A stretch of 64,000 nucleotides of DNA from Hibiscus mutabilis (lineage: Eukaryota > Streptophyta > Magnoliopsida > Malvales > Malvaceae), in contig JAGYYJ010002218.1 in NCBI GenBank assembly GCA_019671005.1, positions 1 to 64,000 on the forward strand, written 5' to 3'. Positions 34,201 to 48,100 of this stretch are shown in pieces (the stretch's first letter is position 1; each line of letters opens with the position of its first letter). Position numbers and translations under genes: made by a program. The notes beneath the pieces are model-generated. The model had not been told where the DNA came from and did not search any database. It saw only the letters and a list, made by a program, of their open reading frames with translations.

Positions 34201-34440
34201 AACAATTAAAATTAAATACAAGGAGGATATACAAGCTCGTGAATTTATACGGAAAGAAAATCTACTTCAACCCATAAGCAATCCACCAATGAAGAAACAA
34301 TTGATTCAGTTTCCATAAGAAAAATGAAAATATTTATGCAAGCTTGCTAGTGAGCTCTCACTATAGGCATTATTATTATAGAAAGATTTAGCAAAGCAGG
34401 AAAACCAACCAGGACCAACTGAAGGACCTGTGAAGCTCAT
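31291..34440 (-). CDS. Acyl-protein thioesterase-like alpha/beta hydrolase (carboxylesterase)
   Basis: Nine minus-strand exons: 34440-34410, 34186-34072, 33638-33602, 33476-33407, 33255-33151, 32631-32481, 32383-32304, 31561-31468 and 31378-31291. Every junction is GT-AG and phases close to 256 residues. Key parts are VWLHGLGDNGSSWSHLLETL, the nucleophile elbow GVGGFSMGAATSLY (Ser), VVGLSGWLPCSK, ILLCHGKVDDVI (Asp) and YNGLGHYTIPEEMDEVC (His), so the Ser-Asp-His triad is complete. The family removes palmitoyl groups from S-acylated proteins or hydrolyses lysophospholipids in the cytosol; Arabidopsis homologues such as At5g20060 are annotated this way. The second-last donor is a GT in ATGG|GTGCGG. 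The 5' leader probably contains an intron (possible donor near 35010). It faces away from PRMT10, with about 1.3 kb between the start codons. Confidence 0.93.
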
Positions 34441-35040
34441 AGTTGCCGACCCGAAAGAAGCAGTAGCCAAACCCGCCTATTGCACTAGCAGTCTAGCACA
34501 AGGCTGCAATGAAGAAAGTCCCAGATTTACATTTAACATCAAAAGACAATTCTATAATGCAATTCATTTTCATTACATTAATACATATTACTTATGACTA
34601 AGCAACTTGGCACCTCCCAAGAGGCCTTGTCAACAGCATTTATGCTAAACTCCATATCAAAATCCACATCAAAGCTAGCCAAAAGGCAGGTACAATACAA
34701 CAAATTCATGGGAAAAAAAGACATTTCTATCCAATCCATATTAGGTATCTTTCAAAACCCTTTATAAAGTAAAGGATTTCAACTGTAAACAAATGATGAT
34801 ATCAGTTGCATAAAACGAAAACCTTGGATGAAATCTATAGGAAACTAAGATGGAATAAGAAAGGAACTTCTAAAGTCAACTAATTTTTAGGATTAACGGG
34901 GGGTAAAGACCTGCAAAATCCCAAGGAATTATAAAACAAACACAGAAACCTGGGAAAAGAAGAGATCAAGATGGGAAAGGGGTTTTAGACATTTCACCTT
35001 TCCAGGTGATCGGAAATGAAAACTCTGAAGGCCTTAGATG

Positions 35041-35759
35041 AAATAATAATTAAAATGTTTTTTTGTCCCAAAGGACAATTTTTTATTTTCCTTTGTTTTT
35101 CCTGATAAATCTCCCCTCTGGTTGTATTTTTTGAAAAATATCTTCTGCGGAATATCATTTGAACGTAAGATAATTAAAATAAATAAATTATTTAACCCTT
35201 TGTATTTGATTTTTGTAAACTTTTTATTTACCTGAAAGAGTAAATTTAAATTTTTGAATATTTGTTTGTCTTATTGATATTAAAATAATTAGTATATATT
35301 TTTTTGAGTTAGTTGAATAATGATATAATTTTTTTGAAGACATTTTAAAATTATTATTTTGATATATTTTTTATATTATTCAAACGATTAAACTTTTCAC
35401 ATATAAATAAAAGGATATTAGATACAAATATGTTTATCGATTATTATACTAACAATATATTAATTAAATTAAATTAATAATTTAAATAAATTATTAACAT
35501 AAAATAATAAATAATTTATCCAAAGAAAATAATAAATAAATATTTTTTATTTATCAAAACTATAAATGAAGTGACGGATCTATAAAATAATTTTGTAACT
35601 ATTTGCTAGAACAATATTATTATTATTATTATATAACACTTTATTTTTTCGACAAACAAAGGCCAAAACACCGCTTATGGCGACGTTGCCCTAAAAAACT
35701 AGTTTCACAATCTCCCGCCGTGTTAAAAAGCTTAGAGCGCTTAGAGACAGAGAGGGAGA
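35041..35759. other. Divergent intergenic region between the thioesterase and PRMT10 genes
   Basis: AT-rich DNA that must hold both promoters, including a short (ATT)n run near 35618-35632. No further element can be assigned from sequence alone. Confidence 0.45.
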
Positions 35760-38657
35760 ATGGGGAGCCGTACGAATGGCGTCGCGGGCGGTAGCAGCAA
35801 CGGACCGGTGGATAAAGGAGCCGATTTTGCCAATTACTTCTGCACTTATGCTTTTCTCTTCCACCAGAAAGAGATGCTCAGTGATCGAGTCCGCATGGAC
35901 GCTTATTACAATGCTGTTTTTAAGAACAAGCATCACTTCCAAGGAAGGGTAACGCCCTTTCTTCTTTTTTGGCTTAACGTTTAGAACTTGAATCCAAATC
36001 TATAAAAAAAAAAAGAGAAAGCCTTTATGTTTGGGTATTAACTAAGTTGGTAAAACTTTATACAATGAACGAGAGGCAATTGAGTGCTATAGTTTTTCTC
36101 TGGACTGCCTAAATTTTGCTCTTTCTTTTTAACCTGTCATTGTTTATTGTTACCTGTTAGTGGAGATGAGGTAACTTGCAACGCTTATAGACTAGGAAAG
36201 CAAAGAAAATTAATAATTTTAGATAGGGGTGCTCGGTTCTCTTATTGATTACCTTGTTACCATTATATATATTGTTTTGGGGTGTGTTGTTTTCGCAACC
36301 ATGTTAAAATACTGTCAGATAACTAATTTGGTGAATCCTGGTGAAGACTGTGTTGGATGTAGGAACCGGAAGTGGCATTCTTGCCATCTGGTCTGCTCAG
36401 GCTGGTGCAAGGAAGGTCTATGCTGTTGAAGCAACTAAGATGTCGGAGCATGCCCGGACTCTTGTTCAGGCAAACAATCTTCAAGACATCGTTGAAGTAA
36501 TCGAGGGCTCTATTGAAGATGTTGTTTTGCCGGAGAAAGGTTGGTAACTTGGTATCATCAGGTTTTCTTGTTAGTTACATCCACTTTGTTTTAGTCTTTT
36601 CCCTCTGATCTTAGCTTTTGGTTTAATGGGCAGTTGATGTGATTATCTCCGAGTGGATGGGTTACTTTCTCTTGCGTGAGTCTATGTTTGACTCTGTGAT
36701 CTGTGCTCGAGATCGTTGGCTGAAACCAACTGGAGTCATGTAAGGAACACTTTAGAAGTTCATTTCATCTGTTTATCATTTTAAGTTTATTTTGGATGTC
36801 CCATGTTTTATTAGTTAAGCATTTTTTTGTTTATTTTATGAGCTACCTGTTCTTTTTCTTAAGAATCTTCCTATAAAATTGAGGCGGCTCTGCCATCCAA
36901 AACCATATTGTTGGCTAGATAACCCTTTTTCAGTATGATAATACTTCACCTAAAAGCTTCAGTTACTGGATAATATTAAATAAGCATATGCCTTTTCCTT
37001 TTCCTTTTAGTCTCTAGAAGAATGGTATTTTGATAAATTTGAGAGTACTTTGAGATTCTTGAGTCGAAAAAGGAAAATTGAGAGATTTGGTCTTATATGA
37101 AGCATGTTTTAAGTGCAAAAGAGTGGCCACAAGCTCAGTGGTCATGCAAGATGGTCTTTGAAAAATTTAAAACCGAGGGATGTTGACTTGAACTGCTGAA
37201 AATGCCTGCACATAGGCCTTAGCTAAATACTAAGGTAAGGTGTGGGTTGATATCTTGCCAACTAAAAATTGTAAAAAATACGTAAATGAGATATAGATGT
37301 GATGTAGCTTAATTTTACTCTAATAGGACCTTTGCATTTCTGCCGTGTTACTGTGCTATTTCTGTCATGTAATATCAGTATTTTGCATGAGCAGCTGCTT
37401 GTAATATTTGTTAAGCTCTTGGGCATTCTTTACAAATTTTGCAAGCTCAGTGTGTGGCGAACAAATTTCCATTTATAGGTATCCTAGCCATGCACGCATG
37501 TGGGTAGCGCCTATCCGATCTGGATTGGTGGATCAAAAGAAAACTGATTATGAAGGAGCAATGGATGATTGGTATGGGTTTTTGGAAGATACAAAGGATT
37601 ACTATGGTGTTGATATGAGTGTTTTGACAAAACCTTTCTCAGAAGAGCAGGAGAAATACTATTTGCAGGTGAGTTTTAGAACTTTCTGGTGCCTTGGTGG
37701 CATTGATATCGTTAGTTCAGTTTATTGCTCAGGCAACATCTTACTTTTTATCTGCTTCTTAAAAATCAATATTAGTTGGTAAGGAAAGACCTTTTGACTC
37801 TTTAGGTGCCGATTCACTGTTATGATGTCTTTAGGTGAGACAGTGAGATCTATATATTAGTTGTTCATTAACTTAATTTCTTCTATTAGCTACTAAAGGC
37901 TATTGATAATTCTAATATCTTTAAGAACTGAGAAGGTTGTTCACTTGTTTGGTTCTTTGTCATATTGTTCTTATTCTTTTTAATGAGATTTATTCATTTC
38001 TATAGACATCATTATGGAACAACCTCCATCCAAATCAAGTTATTGGGACAGCAGCTGTTATAAAGGAGATTGATTGTTTAACTGTTTCTGTAAATGACAT
38101 CCTTCAAGTCAAATCAAGTTTCTCATCATCTATCAGCATGGCGCCCACTCGCTTCTGTGGATTTGCAGGATGGTTTGATGTGCATTTCCGAGTAAGTTGA
38201 TCCTTATTATCATGGACCGGTTGAATGATAGGGCCGGGCCTTGTACGTGCGAAATAACACTTGTTCTTATCTTGTGCAACAGGGAAGAGGGGAGGATCCT
38301 GCTCAACAAGAGATTGAGTTAACAACCGCTCCTAGTCCAAATAACGGCACCCATTGGGGACAACAGGTCTGAATTGCTCAAATCCGCACACATCCTTCAA
38401 CTATAAGTATGCAATTGCTAAAACATTTGGGAACAATTCAATTTCCTAATGATTTTTTATCGCGTTTTATTGTTGGACAGGTTTTTTTCTTTCATCCTCC
38501 TCTTCATGTTGATGGAGAGACCAACCTCAATGTTTCTTTCTTAATGATCCGTTCCAAGGAAAACCATAGATTAATGGAGGTTGAATTTGATGTTAAGATC
38601 AGCAAACCTTCCGACAAAGTACTTCCTCCAATTAATAAGAAGTTCTACATAGAGTGA
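35760..38657 (+). CDS. PRMT10: Protein arginine N-methyltransferase 10
   Basis: Seven exons: 35760-35948, 36347-36539, 36634-36739, 37479-37668, 38006-38191, 38283-38366 and 38481-38657. GT-AG throughout, total 374 residues. The product has the FCTYAFLFHQKEMLSDRVRM N-terminal helix, SAM-binding motif I (TVLDVGTGSGILAIW), the VYAVEAT acidic end of strand 2, the double-E loop SEWMGYFLLRESM, the dimerisation-arm region (YGVDMSVLTKPFSEEQEKYY) and the THWGQQ loop. This is the plant-specific type I PRMT10, which makes asymmetric dimethylarginine on histone H4 (R3) and other proteins and affects FLC-dependent flowering in Arabidopsis (established knowledge). Length and all motifs match the family (about 380 residues). 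The last exon encodes a beta-barrel end KKFYIE as in Arabidopsis. Confidence 0.95.
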
Positions 38658-38699
38658 GGACAGCAATGACTTGCTGATTCTTCTTTCGGTATGTAAGGT

Positions 38700-41600
38700 A
38701 TATCTCTCTACTTGATGGAATCAGTGATCCTTTTACTTTTCAGATAATAAAACTTGAGTTGGTGTACTTTTGCACTTGCATGTAAGAGCTTTTCTACTGA
38801 ATAGATTTCTGTTTTATTCATTCTAGATGCGCTTGTTGTTAGATACTAGAAAGCTACTAAATGTACTGAAACTTTTGAAGTTATTGAGATAAACTTTAGG
38901 AAGGACTTGATTCTCATGATGGTTTTATGAAAACACAAACTACAGGTGGGCGTTGAAAGTCATCTAAATCCATCTAATTGCTTCATTAGATTTTAAAATA
39001 ATAAAAATTTAATGGACAAAAAATGATTTGGTTAGTTGTTGATGATCCTATTATCACAATCCACTGCTGTTTTGCTGTTTATCATGTGAATATCTTAGGC
39101 ACATATGAGATTAATTTTAGAAGCCTGAACAATTTTATCCAAGGGATATTTTTTCATTTTGAATATTCCATTATGCTGTTGGAGTTTGTTCTAGAAGTTC
39201 CCTTCGATGTTGCTGCTTGCAAAATTTATTCATGGTTGTCTTTAACCGTGTTTTCTTTTGCCTATTTTTTTCAGTGTCTGCATGCAAGGGCACAACTTTG
39301 GTATGTTTTGTACTGCGGAGTAAATTCCATCTACAATTATCAGGGGAACTTTGATTTATCATTTTGGCTGCTCGAATATTTTTGATAAGTCCCGTTGCAA
39401 TTTTAAGCCATGTATCTAGTTTTAGATAGTGTAGTAAGTCGGCTTTCTTTCTGCAGTTGCATCTCAAAACTTCGATTTTGGGGATGCATGGTATGCAGCA
39501 GATATGCACTGGATTAATGGCTGAAACTCCTTTTTAACTAGATTTTTAATTACAAGGTATGGAAACTAATATATTCTTGTTTCTGCATCATTTTTTTTTG
39601 TTATGTTCTTACCCCTTCTACATGATGCCATGGCTTTCAAAGAAACGTGGTCTCTCCACAATTGTGTTTAATATTCTCGATCGTCAACAATGCTTATATC
39701 CCTCCTACCTTGGTTTATTTACTTTTTAGATCCCTATCAGTTCTAAAACTAGGCAAATTAAATCCTAGGCCCCCTCATTCTTTCTTGTTAACTTTGATAT
39801 ACGTTGGCTTGTTTATCAACGATGAGAGTTTCCCCAGGTTCGGGCCAAGCCTGCACTAACACCACGTGCTGGAGCCATTGTTTAACATATACGGGATGCT
39901 GATCGGCTATATGTCGATGCCGGCATGTCTTTGCATTGAATTGCAGACCTACTTTAGATTTTGAAAATTTCCCCTGCGAGCACATCTTTAACAAAGAAGC
40001 TTATATATGTTAGAGACAAACGCAATTTGTTCAACTATAGTCACATTATAATATGGTAGTAGGAGATAATAAACTGCCGATATGTCTCTAGCCATCTGTA
40101 TGTTGGACCGTCCTTGAAAACAATTACAGTACTTCTGCTATTTTTTATGGCTTTCTGATGTTTCTGGCAGTAAACATATCTGATAGCCTGCACGGTGCAG
40201 TGCTAAAATCTACCACAAAAAGACTTGTGGGTAATTATTGTCCCCAACCAATTTTATCATTTGATCAGAACCCTGTACTTTTGAAAGGGTAACGAACAAG
40301 AGAGCCTTGGCCGATCCCAGTCCTACTTGAGTTATGTGCTTCATCCTGTTTTCCTAAGAACAACCGTGGGGTCCCGAAACAGGAATACTTCCAAAACATT
40401 ATACAAGTTAGTTCAGCCGTCAATCATGTTATTGGCTGATATGAGATTCGATATCCTTGTTTTTGATCTACCCATAGAATTCATCTTCTTAACAGGTTGA
40501 ACTAGAAGTGATGATTTTTCGTTTTTGTTCGTGTATTATTGAATATACTCATATCGGACACATATTTGTACGATTAGAATCGGAGTACCATAGGCTATTA
40601 GGCTTTGAGGATCATAGTTGGTGGGAGGTAAATGTTAACCCCGTCTGTTTGTTCGTCCTTTTCAATGATGCCCCCACGGAGGCAGTGCCAAAGCAGAACC
40701 AGTTAGCAATCACGCCCCCACCTGGGAACTGTCCAAGTGTTGATGTTACTGTAGCATTGACTCCTGTTAAACAGAACCAACGCTGGCATTCCGAGCTACC
40801 TACGCTTTATCTTTACTCTTTCGATTTTGGTTTGATTCGAAACGAAAATTATATGCATACATCTAATATAGTGTTTTGGTTTTATATAACCGAAGAGCGT
40901 ATTAATGGGGCTCTACCAAATCCCCTGTCATTGTCTCATTTGCAACTCTTTAACAATTGTGCTCCCATGTGACAATGTCCCCCCACCCCTTTCCGGAAGT
41001 GGAGACACCGATTTCTCAATCTCTTCCGTTGCCCCCCCCCCCCCCACATTTCTTTTCTTGCCTTCTCTTTTTGTTCTTATTCTGTGTAACAATTCAAGTG
41101 TGGTGATTGAAGAAGCCATTGCCCTTTTGGAGTTCTGATATGGTGGCCTAGACAAAGTTTGCATGAATCCAGCTCAAGAAAATAGCATTGGCATAAGAGT
41201 AACAAGTTAATTGGAGACATCTGGGATTAAAATAAGGCAGGTTTTCATCATGTTAGGTATTTAAATTTATATGTCCGTGTAATTATTTATTAACTGGTAG
41301 GGTTGCAGACATTTGCCTAGATGTCAATGTTGAGAGGCCTGCTTAAGACAAAGCACAAAAAGAACAAGAGAACCTAAAACACACTTCATAAAGATTAAGG
41401 TACGTCCAATTCACTCAATACTAATAACAATATTAATCTCGATAATCAAGTCATTAGCATCGTGATAAGTAAAGAATAAATAATTAAGCAAGATGTAATC
41501 ATAGATGGGATCGCATGCTTGATGGGATCACATGCTTCTTGGGAACCAGCAAGTCCTTAAATAGAGCCTTTTTTTCATTTTACTTTAGTCTGTTTTGTTC

Positions 41601-42590
41601 TTTTCTAAATGATAAATATTCTTAATTGATTGTAGAGATTAGAGCATGAGGAGATCCCAAAAAGCAATGCAAATTTAAATAATAAGTATATTACTTCTCA
41701 TTACATTAGAACTCAAAGCTACTAAACCCCATAAAGTAGTGCAGAGGAAATCAAATAATGTTACTTTATTTATTGTTTTAAAAAAGTGCATTTGCCTGCT
41801 GGATTAAAGCAATCTTTTGGGTACTGCAACTGTTCTTTCATCTTTAATATTTGTAGTAACACAAAGATCACCGATTTGGGTGCCCCTTTCTTCCTCTTTT
41901 GTTTTTTTTTTTATGTCTTCCAAGTCTCGGAATATGACACCAATCACCATACTTGGTGTAATCTCTCTCTTAAAAAGAATGTTCGGCAAGAAGAAGGAAT
42001 CTGCAACTTTGGATTATAGTTTATAAGATTGCATTGAAAATTAATATTTGCATCAAGGACAGGCCATGATTTGGAGTTGGAAGTAAAACATAAATGTTTG
42101 AAAGCGTCGGGACAAATTCAAAAATAAACTAATTTGTAAAGAAAATTATACACGTGGACAAAGCTAGAAAAAATATTTCTTGAAGCTGGGGCAATTGCCC
42201 CTCCCCGCCCGCCCGACATAAGTCCATCACTGATTGCATGGCCAAAATGTAGGGAAAATATTTTTAAAAAAAAACCAAACAAGTGAGAATTTGGTTCTGG
42301 CATGCTGCAGGGCAGCAGCATTCCATGTAGAACCATAGAATTCTAATCATGGAAATCAATTTCATGAATTGCATAATATTACAAAACTGTGTTGCAAATA
42401 TAGTATATTACATTCAGACATACTTTGTTAGCCATTTGCCCAAAATCCTAAAGAAACTGATATAGAGCTTCCAAAGCCATGACCATGGAGTTTGGAGGAG
42501 AGGGAGGGTCAGTTCATCAGTTGTAGCGAAAGCCAAAAGGAATCGGCAAGACGCACGCACACACGAGATAGGTACACATACGAGATGGGA
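38700..42590. other. Intergenic, no confident gene
   Basis: Starts with the PRMT10 3' flank. A 154-codon frame at 40508-40972 (+) with a coding-like middle (contains KQNQLAITPPPGNCPS) is not recognised and has no splice context. A run of 14 C lies at 41032-41045. Around 42170-42200 GGGGCAATTGCCCCTCCCCG suggests a repeat remnant. The part nearest 42596 should be the P450 3' flank. Confidence 0.4.
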
Positions 42591-42595
42591 TCAAA

Positions 42596-45111
42596 TCAGG
42601 ACCCTTCTTTTTTAGGTATGGTGGATTCCGGCAGAGGTTGAAAGATGATCGGCGCTCCATATTGTGGGTAAAGTAGCATCAGAACCGTCGGTGCATGTTG
42701 ATAAGTCGGGGCCAACCTAAAGGAGAAGCGTTGAAGTATGATCGAAAGAGCCAACTTGGCTTGTAAAATGGCTAGGTTTTGCCCGATGCACGTCCGGACC
42801 CCAAGCCCAAACGGGATGAACCCAACAGGATGTTTCGCTGCACGTGCCACGCCCTCGGAGAACCGAGCCGGGTTGAACTCGTTAGCATCGTTCCCCCATA
42901 TAGCTTGATCATGATGGACGGCCAAGATCGGTATCAAAAGCTCGGTCCCACGAGGGATCATGTAGCCCCCTAGCTCTGCATCAACTTTGGCCCGTCTGAT
43001 CGTGGCTATCGTTGGTGGGTACAACCGCAGGGATTCATTTAAGATCATGGTCAGCTGCACACGACAACATGTGAAACCCAAAATCAGAATGTTTTACTGA
43101 TTTAAAACAATGGACATGACTTTTGTTTTTACCGTCTTAAGCTTCACAACATCATCTTTGGAAGGTATGTCACGTGATCCGCACACCCTTAGCACCTCCT
43201 CACGTGCTTGCACCTGCCACCGGGGATGCATTGCTAGAAGAACAGTGGTCCACGTCAGCAAATTGGATGTGGTCTGTTTGCCGGCAAAGAAAAAGCTCTT
43301 GCACTCTTCGATTATGTCATGGGCTGTGATGTTTGGACTCGAATTTGAGGCCTGCATCATTAATCCCAGCAAATCCTTCGGTCCTTTCTCTTGCACAATA
43401 TTTCCCAAGTTCTCTCTCCGCCGTTCGATTAGCTTCATCAATGACTTTTTAATCTCCCTATCCAATTTCCAAAATCTTATGTTCCTCCTGGTCGGAAAAA
43501 ACCTGAAATTACAACACCCCAAATTTAGGCATTTCGTAGTACCGAGACATGGCCACGCGACAAGAAACTAGGACAAGGGATGATGTATGTAATGATTGAT
43601 GATATATAAATTCGAACATTACCTGTAACCGGGGATGAAAACTTTTTGAAACGCCTCGGCTGCTAGCACCATTTGTTGGGCTTGTAGACCAAAAATGGCC
43701 TTTCCATCTTCGTAACTGGTCCCGAACGCGGTACGTGTAATGACATCTTCGGTGAGTGTTTGAAACCATTCGCAAACTTCGATTTCAACCTCGCCGGAGC
43801 TGGTCGATGTTGCCGACCATTTGTCGAGCATATTGGTTACTCTTTGTGCCACCAATGGAACTAGTAACTACAATAAAAAAAAAAGGAAAAAAGAGTTTGG
43901 TTTCAATTAAAAGTTGATGAAGTACTTAATGTAAAAAATGGTTAAATAATTACTTTGAGATTCTCCATATGGAAAGTGGGGGTGATGATTTTTCGATGAT
44001 GAGCCCATTTTTCGCCTTTGAGACTGAGGAGGCCTTCACCTTCGAGTTGTTTCAGAAGAGGGTGGGCTTCATTCTTTTCATACGAATCAGACTTGGAAGT
44101 GAAGATTTCCCTTATGAGATCCGGGTCGGCCACCGTGAGGCGAACCGTAGGACCAAACCAGACTAGAAACGTTGCACCTGGGAATTAATAACGGTAAACG
44201 TTAAACACATTTACATCATCATATTAAACAAACAAACAACAAAGAAGAGGAGGATTTTACACCAAGGAGGGATTGGCAGGGAACCTCAAGTAGTAATTAT
44301 CAAGTTTGCAAAAGAGGAAAAACTAGCAGGAAAGAAATGACAAGCCATTAATTAATTCAAAACGAAATGATGGATATATATATATATATATATAGTAGTG
44401 TGTATATATAATAATAGAAAAAGAGGGAGTGCAGGGAAGAGAAAAGAAGACAACTCAAAACCAGTAGTGCTTACTAATACAACTTCATTATCAGAAACTC
44501 AACCTCCTACAGAAACAAAAGCCAAAAGGAAGATGACACACAAAAAACAGAGAAAGATGGTAAAGATATTTTGAAAAGGATAGAGAGGGTGCAGGAAAAT
44601 AAGGGGAAAAAGGAAAAACAGAAGTGGAACCGTCCAAAATTGTCTGAACTTCAACAACAAGCATCAAAGGCTCTGAAAAAGGCTGTAAAGTCACAAAATT
44701 TTCAAGACCCAATCATAGACATAAACCAGTAGACCACTTTAATAATGATCTCTTGTTTGCTTTAACAATGGACACAAAAAGAACCCACATTGACACAAAA
44801 AAGGATGGTGTTGAAAATGTTTAGAAGATCGAACCATAGATTTTCCTCCAGTGATGGTAGAAAGAGAGAACTCTGGGGAGAATGTTGTGTGAGAGAGGCA
44901 TGGGTTGGGACGAAGCCTTTAACATCATGCCCACCAGCTCCTTAACATTTCCGATGAAGAAATGGTAAGGGGGTCCTCGTATACCTTGCCTTGAGAAATG
45001 ATCTTCGATCCTCTTTGGTCTCCACCAAAGCAACACCATGGCTTTTAACACCAAAACTAGCACCATGAAAGATATGGCTAGAAGCTTCAACCAATGCAAA
45101 ACACCCTCCAT
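42596..45111 (-). CDS. CYP734A: Cytochrome P450, CYP734A (BAS1-type brassinosteroid 26-hydroxylase)
   Basis: Five exons: 45111-44835, 44177-43954, 43867-43623, 43502-43133 and 43054-42596; 524 residues, all junctions GT-AG. An N-terminal membrane anchor (LLAISFMVLVLVLKAMVLLWW) precedes IRGPPYHFFIGN. P450 landmarks are FFFAGKQTTSN (I helix), ESLRLYPP (ExxR), FNPARF and the heme-binding FGLGVRTCIGQNLA. The order and sequence match CYP734A1/BAS1, an ER-bound enzyme that hydroxylates brassinolide and castasterone at C-26 and thereby inactivates them. Intron 1 contains an (AT)10 microsatellite. It lies on the same strand as the PINOID2-type kinase; the Arabidopsis homologues are adjacent. Nothing in the sequence suggests loss of function. 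Confidence 0.95.
44374..44393. repeat. (AT)10 microsatellite in P450 intron 1
   Basis: Uninterrupted AT dinucleotide run within the first intron of the CYP734A gene; likely length-polymorphic. Confidence 0.9.
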
Positions 45112-45189
45112 TTTTCTTCAACAGAGAACTGAAATGAAGAAGAAGAGGAAAGAAAGACGAATAGCTTTGGCTTCTCTTTTTTCGCACAG

Positions 45190-48100
45190 TTTTCCTCCTT
45201 AGTGTGGAGCAGCTTTTTTTTTTTTTGTTTTTGCCTCTTATCTGCTTTAGCTTATGTTGGTTTACTTGCTACCCTTTGTTGGCCTTTTATTACTACAACG
45301 AAAAAGAGAGAGAAAAATAAATATTATTCTTTTAAAGAAAAAATACAAAAAAAAAGGAGAAGAGATTAAGCAAACCCAGAACAGAACAACGGCGTAGCGG
45401 CCGCAACTTGAATAAGGGTCAACGTGAAGAGTGTTTTCCCCCCGGTTTACATATGTCTGACTTCTTTGTACCGTTTTAAAATTTAGTATTTATATTTTAC
45501 TTTTATAAAAAATGAGTTTTTATATTATTTTTTATTAAAAAGTTTAATTTATCTCTTAATTTTCTTTAAACATACTGATATGATTACATAATAATAATAA
45601 TATATGTTTATATTTTTTATTATTTTGACAATACACCTTGTACACATAGATGCTCAAACACAGATCTCTTAACTTATTTTGATTTTACTATTAATTGTCA
45701 ATCAGATCATCATAAAAAAAGTAAAATAATTTTTTAGCCATTTATGTTTATAGTTTTTATTAATTTGATTCTTAAATTTTAAAAATAAAAAATAGGCTTT
45801 TTTCTTCTTTTCTTTAACTATCATGTTTGAATAGAAGTTAAAGGAAGAATAAAAAATTTTAAACAAAAAATATAAGAACTCAATTTTACAAAAATAAAGT
45901 ATAGAGATTAGATTTTAATTTTTTTTCAAAAAAAAATATAATTTTAAATTTGAAATAATAGAAAAACTTGTGACATATTTTCATGTGCCCAGTTAAATAT
46001 AAAAAAGAGACTTAAGATACTAAATTAAATCCCGACGCCAAATGTATGTACCAAAATACATATTTATATAGAATCAAACATTTGAGACAATGTTACTTGT
46101 TTCTGTTTTCCATATAGTATTTAGCTTTTATTTCATCACTTTATTTTTTATCTTTTTATTTTTTGTTGGAGGTTTTATAGGTTCATCTCTCACTAAATAC
46201 AATATAATTTATTATTTAATTATAAACCTTACAAATAATAAGAAAAGAAAAAGGCACGTATTGAACAACATAGGAGAGTAATTGATAACGTACAAGGAAG
46301 TCCAAAGTATTAAAGCGATCACATGCGGTTGAGAAGCCAAAAACTAAAACTTGGTGTTGGATCTTCTTGATAGTTATAATAAGTATTGTCATGATGATGG
46401 GTTTCGAAAGACAGGCCAAAATGTCCTAAGACAATTGTTCGAATTTTGATATTTACCTTGAAAACATCATAAATATTTGATATTGTTGAAAATATAACTG
46501 CGAAATGAAATTGTTAGCACTGATTGGATGACATAAAACAAATTAAAAGAGATCAAATAATTTGTTATGTCGTAGTATGACCACTGCTTTAGAAACAATC
46601 GCCCTGATTGGCGTAATCGCAGCATTAGACGATGTCCCGAGATTAACACAACACCTTCAAAATTCGTACTCCCGAATTTTGAAGTTGAACAAAGTAGTAT
46701 TGCCCTTCTCTTCCCAGAAACATGAAACACATATAAGAGTGTTTGAGAGAGATACTCAAAAGTGAATCACAAGCCTTCTATTTGTAGGTTGAAAATTGAT
46801 GGTAAAATCGTTAAATTACTCACAATAATAATGACAAGCAAATTAATTTGTTTGTAACTATCATATTAAACATGATTTAAATCACGTATTTGTCATCTTA
46901 ATTATACATTAAATGGGTGATTAAACCATGTAATTGTCGTATTATGAGTGATTTAAACCATGTAACTATCATCTTAAATTTGCAGTAAATGAGTGAAAAA
47001 CTTTTTGCATTTCCTCCACCAGCATTTCTAACAGAAATATGTATATCAGTCATCTATTTACTCTCATCTAATCATTTAAAAAATATAAAATTAAATAATT
47101 TTTATATGATGTTTGTGGATTTTATTTCGAGTTTTTTATAAAAAGATTTTTTTTTCAACTGACCATGAATTATATCAATTAATTTGTTGGACACGAATTC
47201 TTAGAAGATAGCATAAATATGGACAAAATGTGTTAACTAAAATCAAACAAGTTTCTACATTGCACAAGTTTCATCAGTTGCTACGTAGTTGCAAATGATG
47301 ATACAACTCGTTTAAAACCAACATACACATATAAAACTCGCATCAAATCAAATGATAATTTTCATAACCTACTAAAATTAATATATTATTAGATCAATTT
47401 ATTTGATACTTATGTTAGATAACAATTTTTGTACAATTATATTAATGTGAAAGTCCATCAAATTAGAAAATTGCTAATAATCTCCCACATACATTAAATT
47501 AATGTGAAAGTCCATCAAATTTTACTATCATAGCTAAAATATTATCCCTTTTAAAATAACTCCTCCAACCATCAAAATCCTACATTATACATAACATGAC
47601 CCAAAATCAGCATTTATATAAAAAATGCGTCAAATCAATATTTTAATCAAATTTAAATAGTTAACGAGTACAGAGATGTATAATAGAAAATGGGGGGAAT
47701 TAGGGAGCGAAAGAACCTAACAAATTGGTTAAGGGTTGTCCATGTGAAATGTTACTCTTAAATCGGTTCACATGGAAACAAATGCTCGTCTATTTTAAAG
47801 GTCAGGTCAAGCGGGGATATGCATGATTTTCCTTCACTCAACATTTGGGTACCCACTTTAACCGTCTATCGCTAATCCACTCCTAATACACCCACGACAT
47901 GTTGGGGCCATATGTGCCATCACATAAATTATAAACATATATAATTCAACCGTTACACTGTTTATTCAATTTTTCTCTTTTTTTTTTTTGGGGGGGTATT
48001 GTCTTAAAAACACAGAAACAAAAATGCTTATGAGGTTTTTAACTTCATGTTTATTATGAGATCAGACACAAAGTAACCGCTCAAACAATTTTTTTAAAGA

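Noticed and set aside
40508..40972. 154-codon plus-strand frame as a gene
   Set aside because: Unrecognised, no splice or promoter context, and only its middle looks coding-like. Kept as an intergenic note.
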